A stretch of 64,000 nucleotides of DNA from JBNJFY01 sp051747265 (lineage in GTDB: Bacteria > Bacteroidota > Rhodothermia > Balneolales > Balneolaceae). The DNA is taken from assembly GCA_051747265.1 (NCBI GenBank), contig JBNJFY010000002.1, positions 186,001-250,000 on the forward strand, in the 5' to 3' direction. A model generated the notes under the pieces. That model ran no database searches and had not been told where the DNA came from. It worked only from the letters and a program-made list of their open reading frames with translations. Below are positions 17,413 to 25,219 of this stretch, in pieces. The position numbers were made by a program, and so were the translations under genes. Each line of letters begins with the position of its first letter. Positions within the stretch are counted from its first letter, which is position 1.

Positions 17413-17749
17413 AGTAATGGGTTTTATTGGGGTTTTGATCACCTGTGAATTTGATGATCTTTTGATGTTAAATAAAAGTTTAAAATAAAGACAAGGTATT
17501 GGCCTTGCCCACTTATAGAAAAACTCGCTTAGGTGTCTGATTAACTTGAGTTATGATTTTTTGAAAGCCGAATCGCTTGTAGTCTAGTTTATAAGAATTA
17601 CAATCACAAGGCTTCCATTTACATTATTTCTCGTTTTTAAATGAATGCCTTATATAGTTAATTTTTTTGCACAAAGACACAAACTATTTAAGGTCGATCC
17701 CCCAACTATTTAAAAATCATAATATACAACCCATTCATACTTCTTGATC
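17413..17749. promoter_or_regulatory. Divergent promoter region, susC-like / cyanophycinase-like
   Basis: 337 bp of AT-rich, gene-free DNA between divergent starts, so both promoters should lie here. I cannot pick a convincing TAnnTTTG/TTG pair or an operator. Shared control of the two genes is possible but not shown. Confidence 0.4.
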
Positions 17750-19831
17750 GTGATTAAACGGATTATCTTGTGTTTAAGATGTAATCTACGCCACGAATTT
17801 GCCGTGGGGTATTTATTAACAGCGCTAATGTGTACGGCCAATCCTCTTTGGGCTCAAGGTTCTCTCATGCTGGCCGGGGGTGGTACTGAAGGAGCAAACG
17901 GTGATGCTTCCAGCTGGTCATACCAACCCTATCGCTGGTTGGCCGACTTCGCATCTGATGATACTTTGGTGGTTTTATCACAGAGTGGTCATACTTCCAT
18001 AGATTCTTACTTTTCCTCCTTGGGAGCGAAGACCGTTCTACTTAGAACTACCGACCAAGACCTTCAAACCACGGCTCAATTCATTGCAACAGCTCAGGCT
18101 GTGTTTTTACGAGGTGGAAATCAAGAAATCTACCTTAATGTATGGAAGGATACTGCAGTTGAAGATGCATTAACTGAACTCTTTACCCGTGGCGGTGCGA
18201 TAGGCGGCACCAGTGCGGGGGCCATGGTACTGAGCGAATTCATTTCCTACGGAGGCCCGTTTTCTTCAGAAAACTTGGCCAATCCCTTTAATGAGCACAA
18301 TGAAATTACGGATGGGTTTCTCTCCTTCCTGGAAAATATTATCGTGGACACCCATCACTTTCAGCGGGCCCGATCCGGACGCCTGTTGGGGTATCTGGGG
18401 TATATTCAGAAAAAATTTAATCGCTCGGTTGCCGGTTGGGGTATTGACGCGCACACCGCAATCACCGTCGATGCCCATGGCCAGGCAGAAGTGCATGGTG
18501 CCGGTGCGGTACAGCTTTGCTACCCCTCGGCTAGTACAGAGATACAGGCCACCTTGGGCGCCCCTTTGCGAATAGCATCACTGCCTTGCGCACAACTAAC
18601 CGATGGATTTCAGTTTAATATTACCGACGGATCTATTACGGTTTCTCCCGCTTCAACTCGTTTGGTCAGTGCCCAGCAATTGGATCCGTTGTGGATCTAT
18701 CACTTACGTTTTGCGTCAGATATTACTGCAGACTCTTACGTGACTGATCGCCATGAAACGGATGGATCACAGGCCCTGTGGGTGGTAATAAGTAACACCC
18801 AACCTCAGTTACCCGCTGCTTTCTCTTCTCATTCTAATACCATTTTTTGGAATATTTCATCGGGCGATGAGCTCCAATCCACTCCAGAAATGGTATCTGC
18901 GATACAGGAAGCGGAGCGCATTTTTTTAGCAATTGATGAGTTAAACGTTCTGCGCACGCTATTATCCGAATCCAACGACAACGACAATCCCAATCCAGTT
19001 CGATTAGCTAGTAAAAAAGGTACCATTCTGGAACTGCCCCTTACGTTTTTCGATGAGTCTGGTTCGGGATATGCTTCCAATCTTAATTCTGGCCGGTATA
19101 TTGCCGAAGACGGATTACTGAAAACCCAAACCGGCTTGAATCTACTGCCTGAAACGGTCGTGGTTCTGGATGCGCTTCGAGCTGAAGATAAAAACCCGCA
19201 GGACGATTACTTTCCCGATCGTCGAGACAATCACGCCAGTGCGGTAGGTTGGTTGATGCGTGAATATGAAGCCAATGCCGCCATTATCGGTAATGGCGTA
19301 CAGGAGGTCCGCATCGATGACACTAATATTACCATCCGGACAGCTCAAAATAGTCGTAACGTTCAAGTGCCTACCATCTATTGGAAAGCAGCTAAGCAAT
19401 ACCATACTGCGGCCAATCAGTTCAACATCTCTCCGGAAACCGATAAACCCCGCATTTCAGCCGCGGTTAGTTCCTACCAACTCTATGTGGTTCCCTCCGA
19501 TCAATCTTTTGACTGGACCACGACGACGACTTCCGTAACCGAGCCACCCACCGACACCGAACGACCACGATCTGTTCAGATCAAAAAGCTTTACCCGAAT
19601 CCCTTCAACCCGGTGGCCAATCTTTGGGTTCATTTAGCTGAACCCTCCACTTTACAAATAGATATTCACACCATCACCGGGCAGCGCGTTCTACACCGGT
19701 ACGAATCTCAACTTTCCATGGGAACTCATCTCTTTCAACTGAATTTCACCGGATTGGCTACGGGCTCATATTTTATCGGCGTAGAAACGGATACCGATCG
19801 CGACCAGAAACAGGCCATTTACATAAAATGA
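17750..19831 (+). CDS. Secreted cyanophycinase-like (S51) protein with T9SS sorting domain
   Basis: A protein of about 693 residues. After an unusual N-terminal signal (hydrophobic core YLLTALMCTA, cleavage near WAQ) comes an S51-type domain: a GSLMLAGGG opening, the ALRGGNQEIY-like segment, the nucleophile elbow GGTSAGAMVLS (Ser about 155) and DTHHFQRARSGRL. Cyanophycinases cut Asp-Arg polymer and relatives cut other isopeptides. A middle region of about 350 residues is unassigned. The C-terminal 75 residues are a type IX sorting domain (LYPNPFNPVANLWV ... GLATGSYFIGV), so the protein is exported to the surface. The start is uncertain: GTG at 17750 or TTG at 17744, with no clear ribosome site. 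Confidence 0.78.
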   Translation: MIKRIILCLRCNLRHEFAVGYLLTALMCTANPLWAQGSLMLAGGGTEGANGDASSWSYQPYRWLADFASDDTLVVLSQSGHTSIDSYFSSLGAKTVLLRTTDQDLQTTAQFIATAQAVFLRGGNQEIYLNVWKDTAVEDALTELFTRGGAIGGTSAGAMVLSEFISYGGPFSSENLANPFNEHNEITDGFLSFLENIIVDTHHFQRARSGRLLGYLGYIQKKFNRSVAGWGIDAHTAITVDAHGQAEVHGAGAVQLCYPSASTEIQATLGAPLRIASLPCAQLTDGFQFNITDGSITVSPASTRLVSAQQLDPLWIYHLRFASDITADSYVTDRHETDGSQALWVVISNTQPQLPAAFSSHSNTIFWNISSGDELQSTPEMVSAIQEAERIFLAIDELNVLRTLLSESNDNDNPNPVRLASKKGTILELPLTFFDESGSGYASNLNSGRYIAEDGLLKTQTGLNLLPETVVVLDALRAEDKNPQDDYFPDRRDNHASAVGWLMREYEANAAIIGNGVQEVRIDDTNITIRTAQNSRNVQVPTIYWKAAKQYHTAANQFNISPETDKPRISAAVSSYQLYVVPSDQSFDWTTTTTSVTEPPTDTERPRSVQIKKLYPNPFNPVANLWVHLAEPSTLQIDIHTITGQRVLHRYESQLSMGTHLFQLNFTGLATGSYFIGVETDTDRDQKQAIYIK

Positions 19832-20048
19832 CTCTGTACTGTTGAAGAAGCGATTAGCTCAGAGAGCTACTTCAGGTTTCCCCTGAAGCTTTGGAGAAAA
19901 AAGCAAAGCTTTATCTACCCCCAGGGGGAAGCAAGCAAGCCTAGCAATAGCTCACCGTAAACTGCGCGGCTGTTATGATAACTTTGGAAAAGTTCAACCT
20001 ATTTCCCTACTACTAGCGGCAAACTTGCGACCGGCTTGTCATAAGGGG

Positions 20049-20792
20049 CTAAGCAATCCGAAACAACAGCCCTTCGTGTTCGCGCAGCCACTGTTCGGCT
20101 TGCTGGTACTCCGGATACACCTTGCCTACCAGATTCCAAAACGCCGGACTGTGGTTCATATGAACCAAGTGGCAGCATTCATGCAAAATCAAGTAATCAA
20201 TAACCGAATGCGGACAGCAGATCAATCGCCAGTTGAGGGAGATATTGGTCTTGGATGAGCAGCTCCCCCATTTGGTTTTCTGATCGCGTACATACACCCG
20301 ATCCAGGGTAAAACCGTGTTCATCGGCCAGCTTCCTGACTCGGTTGGGCAGCCATCGCTTTGCTTGTTTGCGATAGAATGCTTTCTTGAGTTCAGGAGTC
20401 AAAGATTCTCCCGGCGAATGCACAAATTCGATTCGCTCCTTCTTTTTTCGAAGCAGAGCGGTAGGTGCTCCGGAATCGGTAATGCTAGTTAGCTCGATCT
20501 CCCGCCATTGTCCAAACAGTAATAGTTCATTCTGTCGCTGGTCTAACTGCTCGCGATATTGCTGTTCCCGCGCTTGTGTTTGGTTCCATTGTTTGCGGAT
20601 CCAGTATTCCTTTTCCCGGGCAAACGCTCGCATATCCGCCAAACGGACACGGTGGGGCGCACTCACTTGAATGCAATCTTCTTTAATCCGAATACGAAGG
20701 TGCTTTTGGCGTTTTCGGCGGATTAACTCCACCGATGGGTTCCGTACCAACTCCAATCCCAACTCACTCGCCTCGGTTACCGTTTTCTTCAT
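20049..20792 (-). CDS. YgjP/SprT-like zinc metallopeptidase (M48-type, DUF45)
   Basis: A 247-residue soluble protein. The zinc site is LHECCHLVHMNHSPAFW: HExxH plus the following conserved His, as in the YgjP (DUF45) family. An upstream KWGSCSSKTNISLNWRL motif is also typical of this family. The N-terminus (VELIRRKRQKHLRIRIKE) matches the family's basic strand pair. A peptidase role is inferred from the motif; no substrate is known. The start codon overlaps the stop of the upstream TPR gene by four bases, indicating translational coupling. Confidence 0.85.
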   Translation of the reverse strand: MKKTVTEASELGLELVRNPSVELIRRKRQKHLRIRIKEDCIQVSAPHRVRLADMRAFAREKEYWIRKQWNQTQAREQQYREQLDQRQNELLLFGQWREIELTSITDSGAPTALLRKKKERIEFVHSPGESLTPELKKAFYRKQAKRWLPNRVRKLADEHGFTLDRVYVRDQKTKWGSCSSKTNISLNWRLICCPHSVIDYLILHECCHLVHMNHSPAFWNLVGKVYPEYQQAEQWLREHEGLLFRIA

Positions 20793-22015
20793 TTGGCCTC
20801 CGCTTTACGGAGCATTCGCCGGGCCGGCTCTTTATATTCCGAAGCCGCTTCACTATTAGCCACTTGCGCAAACCAGTGAGCGGACAACTTCCATTCTTCC
20901 AGATTATAGTAACAACGTCCGCGCAAGTAGGCCGCTTGTAAATAGAAGGTTCGGCCGGATCCGCCCTTTAAGTTGGCGCCCCGCTCTAATGCTTGTTTTA
21001 ACGGATCCAAAGCCGCTTGGTAGTGATGATTTCTATACAAGAGACGACCTTTCCAAGTTAGCAGCTCCTCTTCCAAAGCCCAGATATCTTCACGCGATAC
21101 TCCCGAAGGTATGGCCCGGGTGGTATCTTGCCAACGCGCCAACCGACGATCTAACTCTTGCCCCGCCAGATCGTATTTATGGGCAGCAATAAGGGTACGT
21201 ACCAACAAGCGATCGTAATAGGGATTGTCAGGAAAATGCCGGGTCAAATTGTAGGCATGATGCAGAGCTTCATTGGGTTTGCTCTCATAATTGAGCAAAA
21301 TATTGGCCAAAAAGTAGGTGGCTTCTTCCCGGACAAACAGACTGGTTTCCGAGGCCTCCCGCAACTGATCCAATCCCAACTGTTTATCGCCGTCCATCAT
21401 CCACATTACTGTTTTCAAGGCTGGATAGGCTTCCGGTACATACGCAACATAGTAGTGATACAATCCATCCGCGAATAACAGCTCCGGATTCTCTGGATCG
21501 CTGTCTCGAAGTTGCTCCAGGGCTTTCATGGCCGCGCGCCCTTTCTTCATGGCTTTCCACCAACTTCTTCGGTTGGAGTGTAAGCGGGCTTCTAACCCTA
21601 ACGCTACCGCCTTCACCATTAAAGCATCACGATGTTCGGGGAATTGTGTTAACACCCTTTCACTGGAATCCACGGTGGCGTCCATCTGCGCAAAAAAGGC
21701 CGAGTCGTGCTGAGTGTTATCCAAATCCTCCAGAATATCCCACCAATGTTCTAACCCACTCCAAAACGGCCAGATAGGGTGTTGGGGGTAACGCTCTTGC
21801 CATGATTTTAACAAAACGGCGGCAGCATCTTCCTGCCGGTTGTACAGCCGATCGATGGCCTGAGTAATGGTATCCTGGAAAGCCGGCTCCAAGGTGAGCA
21901 CCGGCCAGCGCTGGTTTTCAAATGAAAGATGTTGGGCATAACCGTTGGGGGCAAACAACAAACCGATGCTCAGCAGCCAGCCAATCAATAACCACTCACC
22001 AATCGTGGATCTCAT
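20789..22015 (-). CDS. Secreted TPR-type protein
   Basis: A 408-residue protein with a signal peptide (hydrophobic WLLIGWLLSIGLLFA, cleavage after YAQ). The rest is helical with repeated patterns of alternating small and aromatic residues typical of tetratricopeptide units, for example EEATYFLANILLNYESKPNEA and YDRLLVRTLIAAHKYDLAGQ. These repeats usually mediate protein contacts. It would act in the periplasm or on the outer membrane. It is coupled by a four-base overlap to the YgjP-like gene and lies 3 bp downstream of the alpha/beta hydrolase gene, so the three genes probably form one operon. No enzymatic motif is seen. Confidence 0.68.
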   Translation of the reverse strand: MRSTIGEWLLIGWLLSIGLLFAPNGYAQHLSFENQRWPVLTLEPAFQDTITQAIDRLYNRQEDAAAVLLKSWQERYPQHPIWPFWSGLEHWWDILEDLDNTQHDSAFFAQMDATVDSSERVLTQFPEHRDALMVKAVALGLEARLHSNRRSWWKAMKKGRAAMKALEQLRDSDPENPELLFADGLYHYYVAYVPEAYPALKTVMWMMDGDKQLGLDQLREASETSLFVREEATYFLANILLNYESKPNEALHHAYNLTRHFPDNPYYDRLLVRTLIAAHKYDLAGQELDRRLARWQDTTRAIPSGVSREDIWALEEELLTWKGRLLYRNHHYQAALDPLKQALERGANLKGGSGRTFYLQAAYLRGRCYYNLEEWKLSAHWFAQVANSEAASEYKEPARRMLRKAEAK

Positions 22016-22018
22016 TGG

Positions 22019-22909
22019 TTAAAACTCCAACTCAAGATGTTCGGCCATCCAGGTGTACGTGAAATCCAGAACTTTGGCAAACGGCTTGGGGAAAGATTCG
22101 CTATCCCAAGGATGCTGGGTATCGAATGTATGACCGGTATTGGGAATCAGATGGCGCTCTTTATTTTTTGAGGGACACGCTTCGAAAAGATCATCCATCG
22201 CTTGATAGGGAACGGATTCATCCTCTTCGCCGTGTATCAAACAAACAGGCTTGTTCAATTTTTTAATGGCTTCAATGGCCACCAACTGATCTTCTTTCTC
22301 AAGCAGATCATCATATACTTTTTTATTGAGGGGCATTTCTTGGCCGGTGCGTCCGTTCATGATGGTGGTTTGACCGTTTTCCTTCCAGTCGGACACCATC
22401 TCTTCACTCCAGTGTTCGCGATAATCACTGACTGCCGCCCAAGTTACCACGGAGTGGATAAATTCACTTTCTAACGCTGCCACAATAGCCGTATGCCCAC
22501 CCCGGGAGTGCCCGATGACACCCATTTCCTCGGTGCGAAAATCATTATGACGTCCGGATAACTCACCGGATGAGATGGCATGCACCGCGGTGATCACATC
22601 ATCCAGATCCTGACTCAACGTAGCGTCGGCGAACAGATCCAGCTCATCAAAACTTTCTGCGTCGGCTCCTACGCCATTGCGGGATAAATCGATGGCCAAT
22701 ACGCCAAATCCTTGACCGGCCAACCAGGCACAGGCATCGGGAAACGCGCCCCAGTTTTTGAAGCCCTTAAACCCGTGAACAAAGATTATCACCGGGATAT
22801 CCCCATATAAGGCACCATGCCCCATCGGTTCATACAGTTCATATCGAATGGGTAATCCTTCGCTGGAAGTCAACTGGCCTGTTTCGCTGCTTACATCAAA
22901 TTCGTGCAT
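22019..22909 (-). CDS. Alpha/beta hydrolase (dienelactone-hydrolase-like)
   Basis: A 296-residue hydrolase. It has an oxyanion segment IIFVHGFKGFKNWGAF, the nucleophile elbow GHSRGGHTA, an acid in CLIHGEEDESVPY and a C-terminal His in NTGHTFDTQHPW. No signal peptide, so it is cytoplasmic. Substrate is unknown; esterase or acyl-peptidase activity is plausible. Two in-frame ATGs occur two codons apart. I choose 22909 because AGGAG lies six bases before it but directly abuts the first ATG at 22915. It is the first gene of an apparent operon with the TPR and YgjP-like genes. Confidence 0.82.
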   Translation of the reverse strand: MHEFDVSSETGQLTSSEGLPIRYELYEPMGHGALYGDIPVIIFVHGFKGFKNWGAFPDACAWLAGQGFGVLAIDLSRNGVGADAESFDELDLFADATLSQDLDDVITAVHAISSGELSGRHNDFRTEEMGVIGHSRGGHTAIVAALESEFIHSVVTWAAVSDYREHWSEEMVSDWKENGQTTIMNGRTGQEMPLNKKVYDDLLEKEDQLVAIEAIKKLNKPVCLIHGEEDESVPYQAMDDLFEACPSKNKERHLIPNTGHTFDTQHPWDSESFPKPFAKVLDFTYTWMAEHLELEF

Positions 22910-22996
22910 GACCATCTCCTGTTGAATCTAAAATCAGTAAGTTTCGCTGTTCTCTAAATCTGTAGGCTCTGAGGATGAACTACAAATTATGAATGG

Positions 22997-23836
22997 CTAT
23001 TTCTTAAAATTTAATGGTTGTAATTTGACCATTCGGCGCAGTTGATTCACTTCGTTCTTTTTGAGATATCGCCAGCGACCCATCTTTACATTTTTGAGAT
23101 CCAGCCCGGCGTACATCACGCGTTTGAGCTTATCCACCGTGGTTCCACACGCTTCTACCATCCGGCGAATCTGTCGATTGCGCCCTTCCAACAGCACCAT
23201 GCGAATGAGCCGCGAATCATCTTTGGCTCGTTTCACCATCTCCGCGGAGGCCATACCATCTTCCAGTTGGATCCCGTCAATAAAATTGGCCAACTCATCG
23301 TCACTCAATGGACGATCCGTCCATACATCATATACTTTCTGCACCTTGAAACTGGGATGCATCAATCGGTGGGCCAAATCTCCGTCGTTGGTCAGCAAAA
23401 GCAAGCCCATGGTGTCCCGATCCAACCGCCCCACCGGATAAACCCGCTTACCGGTGGCATCCTCGATCTGATCCATCACCGTATGGCGATTTTTCTCATC
23501 GTCGGTGGTGGAAATGGTATCCTTGGGCTTATTCAACAGGATATACACAAACGGTTCCAGTGACAACAGCTCTCCATTGACCCGTACTTCATCCTGCCGG
23601 GTTACTTTTGAGCCGTGTTCGGTAACTATTTCCCCGTTGACCTCAACGCGACCCTGTTCCACTAATTCATCGGCATCGCGGCGTGAACAATAGCCGGCAT
23701 GAGCAATAAACTTGTTGATCCGTATTTTTTCATTCTGATTGTAATTTTGCTGGGCGGTCGGCGCGTTCCGATCCCGTTTTTTTCGCTTGTTGGGACGTTG
23801 CTGTCGGTTATCTCGTTTCGAGCGTCGTTTGCTCAT
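22997..23836 (-). CDS. rluB: 23S rRNA pseudouridine synthase, RluB/RsuA family
   Basis: A 279-residue enzyme. After a very basic tail of about 35 residues comes an S4 RNA-binding domain (IRINKFIAHAGYCSRRDADE), then the catalytic motif PVGRLDRDTMGLLLLTNDG with the nucleophilic aspartate, and the EGRNRQIRRM motif near the end. RsuA-family enzymes isomerise single uridines in rRNA. RluB (position 2605 of 23S, E. coli numbering) is the usual assignment for this architecture, but RsuA or RluE cannot be excluded from sequence alone. It is transcribed toward the alpha/beta hydrolase gene. Confidence 0.85.
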   Translation of the reverse strand: MSKRRSKRDNRQQRPNKRKKRDRNAPTAQQNYNQNEKIRINKFIAHAGYCSRRDADELVEQGRVEVNGEIVTEHGSKVTRQDEVRVNGELLSLEPFVYILLNKPKDTISTTDDEKNRHTVMDQIEDATGKRVYPVGRLDRDTMGLLLLTNDGDLAHRLMHPSFKVQKVYDVWTDRPLSDDELANFIDGIQLEDGMASAEMVKRAKDDSRLIRMVLLEGRNRQIRRMVEACGTTVDKLKRVMYAGLDLKNVKMGRWRYLKKNEVNQLRRMVKLQPLNFKK

Positions 23837-23960
23837 AAAGTGTCTTTCGTCAATGTAAATTCAGGTGATCGCTACAATTATGAAATTGGCGGCTTAGGTG
23901 GAACTGTGCTTAATAGTTAGGAGCAACGAGAGCGAAGCCAATATCTTATGTAGACGGGGG

Positions 23961-24938
23961 TTATTCTTCTTCGTCCCCCGACCCAGAGTCAACCCCTTTA
24001 GCGGGCTCCTCAGGTTTTTCTGCTTCTTTGCTATCCTCGGTAGAATTGGAATCGGAAGTCGTTTCCACTTCTTCTTTATTCAGATTTTTGGGCCGCGAGG
24101 ATACGATCTGTGAGGGATGGTGCTGATTATCCTCGTCCTCGTCATCAGAAGATTGTTTTTGCAGCAACTGCTGAGCGGCCTGCTCCAACTCGCCATACTT
24201 GCGTTCTTGCTCTTCTTCAGAGTCTGCCGATTCCTCTTCGCCTTCAGCTGGATCCGTGGAGTCTTCGGCGTCCTCATCATCCACCCGCTGGTCTTCCAGC
24301 AACTCGGCCTGACGCTCCATCAAGAACTGACGATGCTCGGCCATATCGTCATCACTGAGAATCTCCTCGATTTCTCGTGGTTTGGGCAACTCTTTGACTG
24401 AGTTAATCCCGAAATGCTTCAAAAAGTACTGGGTGGTTTTATAGAGCAACGGTTTTCCTGGCGCATCGGCCCGGCCGGAAACCTGGATCAGCTCCTTCTC
24501 CATCAACTGACGTAAGATGTAGCCAGAATCCACCCCTCGAATGTGATCCACTTCCGGTTTGGTGATGGGCTGCTTATAGGCCACAATGGCCAAGGCTTCG
24601 ATGGCCGATTGCGAGAGACGGCGGTAGGCATTTTCGTGCTGGAACACACTCAGCCACTTGTAAAAACGGTTCTTGGTGGCAAAGGCATAGCCTCCAGCTA
24701 CGTTTTGAATGTAAAAGGCAAAGCCGTTCTCCTCATAACGGTCGTTTAGTTTGTCGATCAGCGTCTCAATCTCTTCCGGATCCACCTCGATGTGTTCATC
24801 GGCCTCAGCCAAGATTTTACAAATCTTGCTGGAAGACACCGGTTCCGGACTGGCAAACACCAACGCCTCCACCACGGAGATCAGCCGCGTGCCGTCAACA
24901 AACTCGTATTCCAGTACTTGTAAATTCGATTCGCCCAT
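23961..24938 (-). CDS. scpB: Segregation and condensation protein B with long acidic tail
   Basis: A 325-residue ScpB. The first 190 residues hold the two winged helices (SVVEALVFASPEPVS, SQSAIEALAIVAYKQPITKPEV, IRGVDSGYILRQLMEK). ScpB dimers bind the ScpA kleisin and SMC to compact and separate chromosomes. The remaining 130 residues are an unusual low-complexity tail of Glu, Asp, Ser and Gln ending GSGDEEE. Typical ScpB is about 180-200 residues long, so the tail is an extension, perhaps linked to a salty environment. scpA is not adjacent. Confidence 0.92.
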   Translation of the reverse strand: MGESNLQVLEYEFVDGTRLISVVEALVFASPEPVSSSKICKILAEADEHIEVDPEEIETLIDKLNDRYEENGFAFYIQNVAGGYAFATKNRFYKWLSVFQHENAYRRLSQSAIEALAIVAYKQPITKPEVDHIRGVDSGYILRQLMEKELIQVSGRADAPGKPLLYKTTQYFLKHFGINSVKELPKPREIEEILSDDDMAEHRQFLMERQAELLEDQRVDDEDAEDSTDPAEGEEESADSEEEQERKYGELEQAAQQLLQKQSSDDEDEDNQHHPSQIVSSRPKNLNKEEVETTSDSNSTEDSKEAEKPEEPAKGVDSGSGDEEE

Positions 24939-25055
24939 AAGTAACCATTCGGGTCAAGATAAGCAGTGCGGCTCTATTCCATGCAATGAGCCCACCAAAC
25001 ATTAGCTGTTAATTATACTGAATCGCATTCGACCGTTAAAACTTTTCTTTTTATA

Positions 25056-25213
25056 GATGGTAGACGGCAGAGGGCAAAAGGCAGACGGTAGACGGCAGAC
25101 GTGGGCCTCGTGCTATCTTCATACTTCAAACCATATTCATACCTATTTATTAGGGGAAAACATGTAAAAACCGCCACGCTCTCCCTCTGCCGTCTGCCGT
25201 TTGCCCTTTGCAC
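25056..25213. repeat. Word-arm inverted element F (GGCAGA/GGCAAA words)
   Basis: A 158-bp element in the gap between priA and scpB. The left arm (25056-25103) is built of words such as GTAGACGGCAGA and GGCAAAAGGCAGA. The right arm (25174-25213) is its degenerate reverse complement. The boundary with the AT-rich core is a CGTGG/CCACG pair. It starts 6 bp after the priA stop. The design parallels elements E and G, but the words differ. Confidence 0.72.
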
Positions 25214-25219
25214 CCTAAC

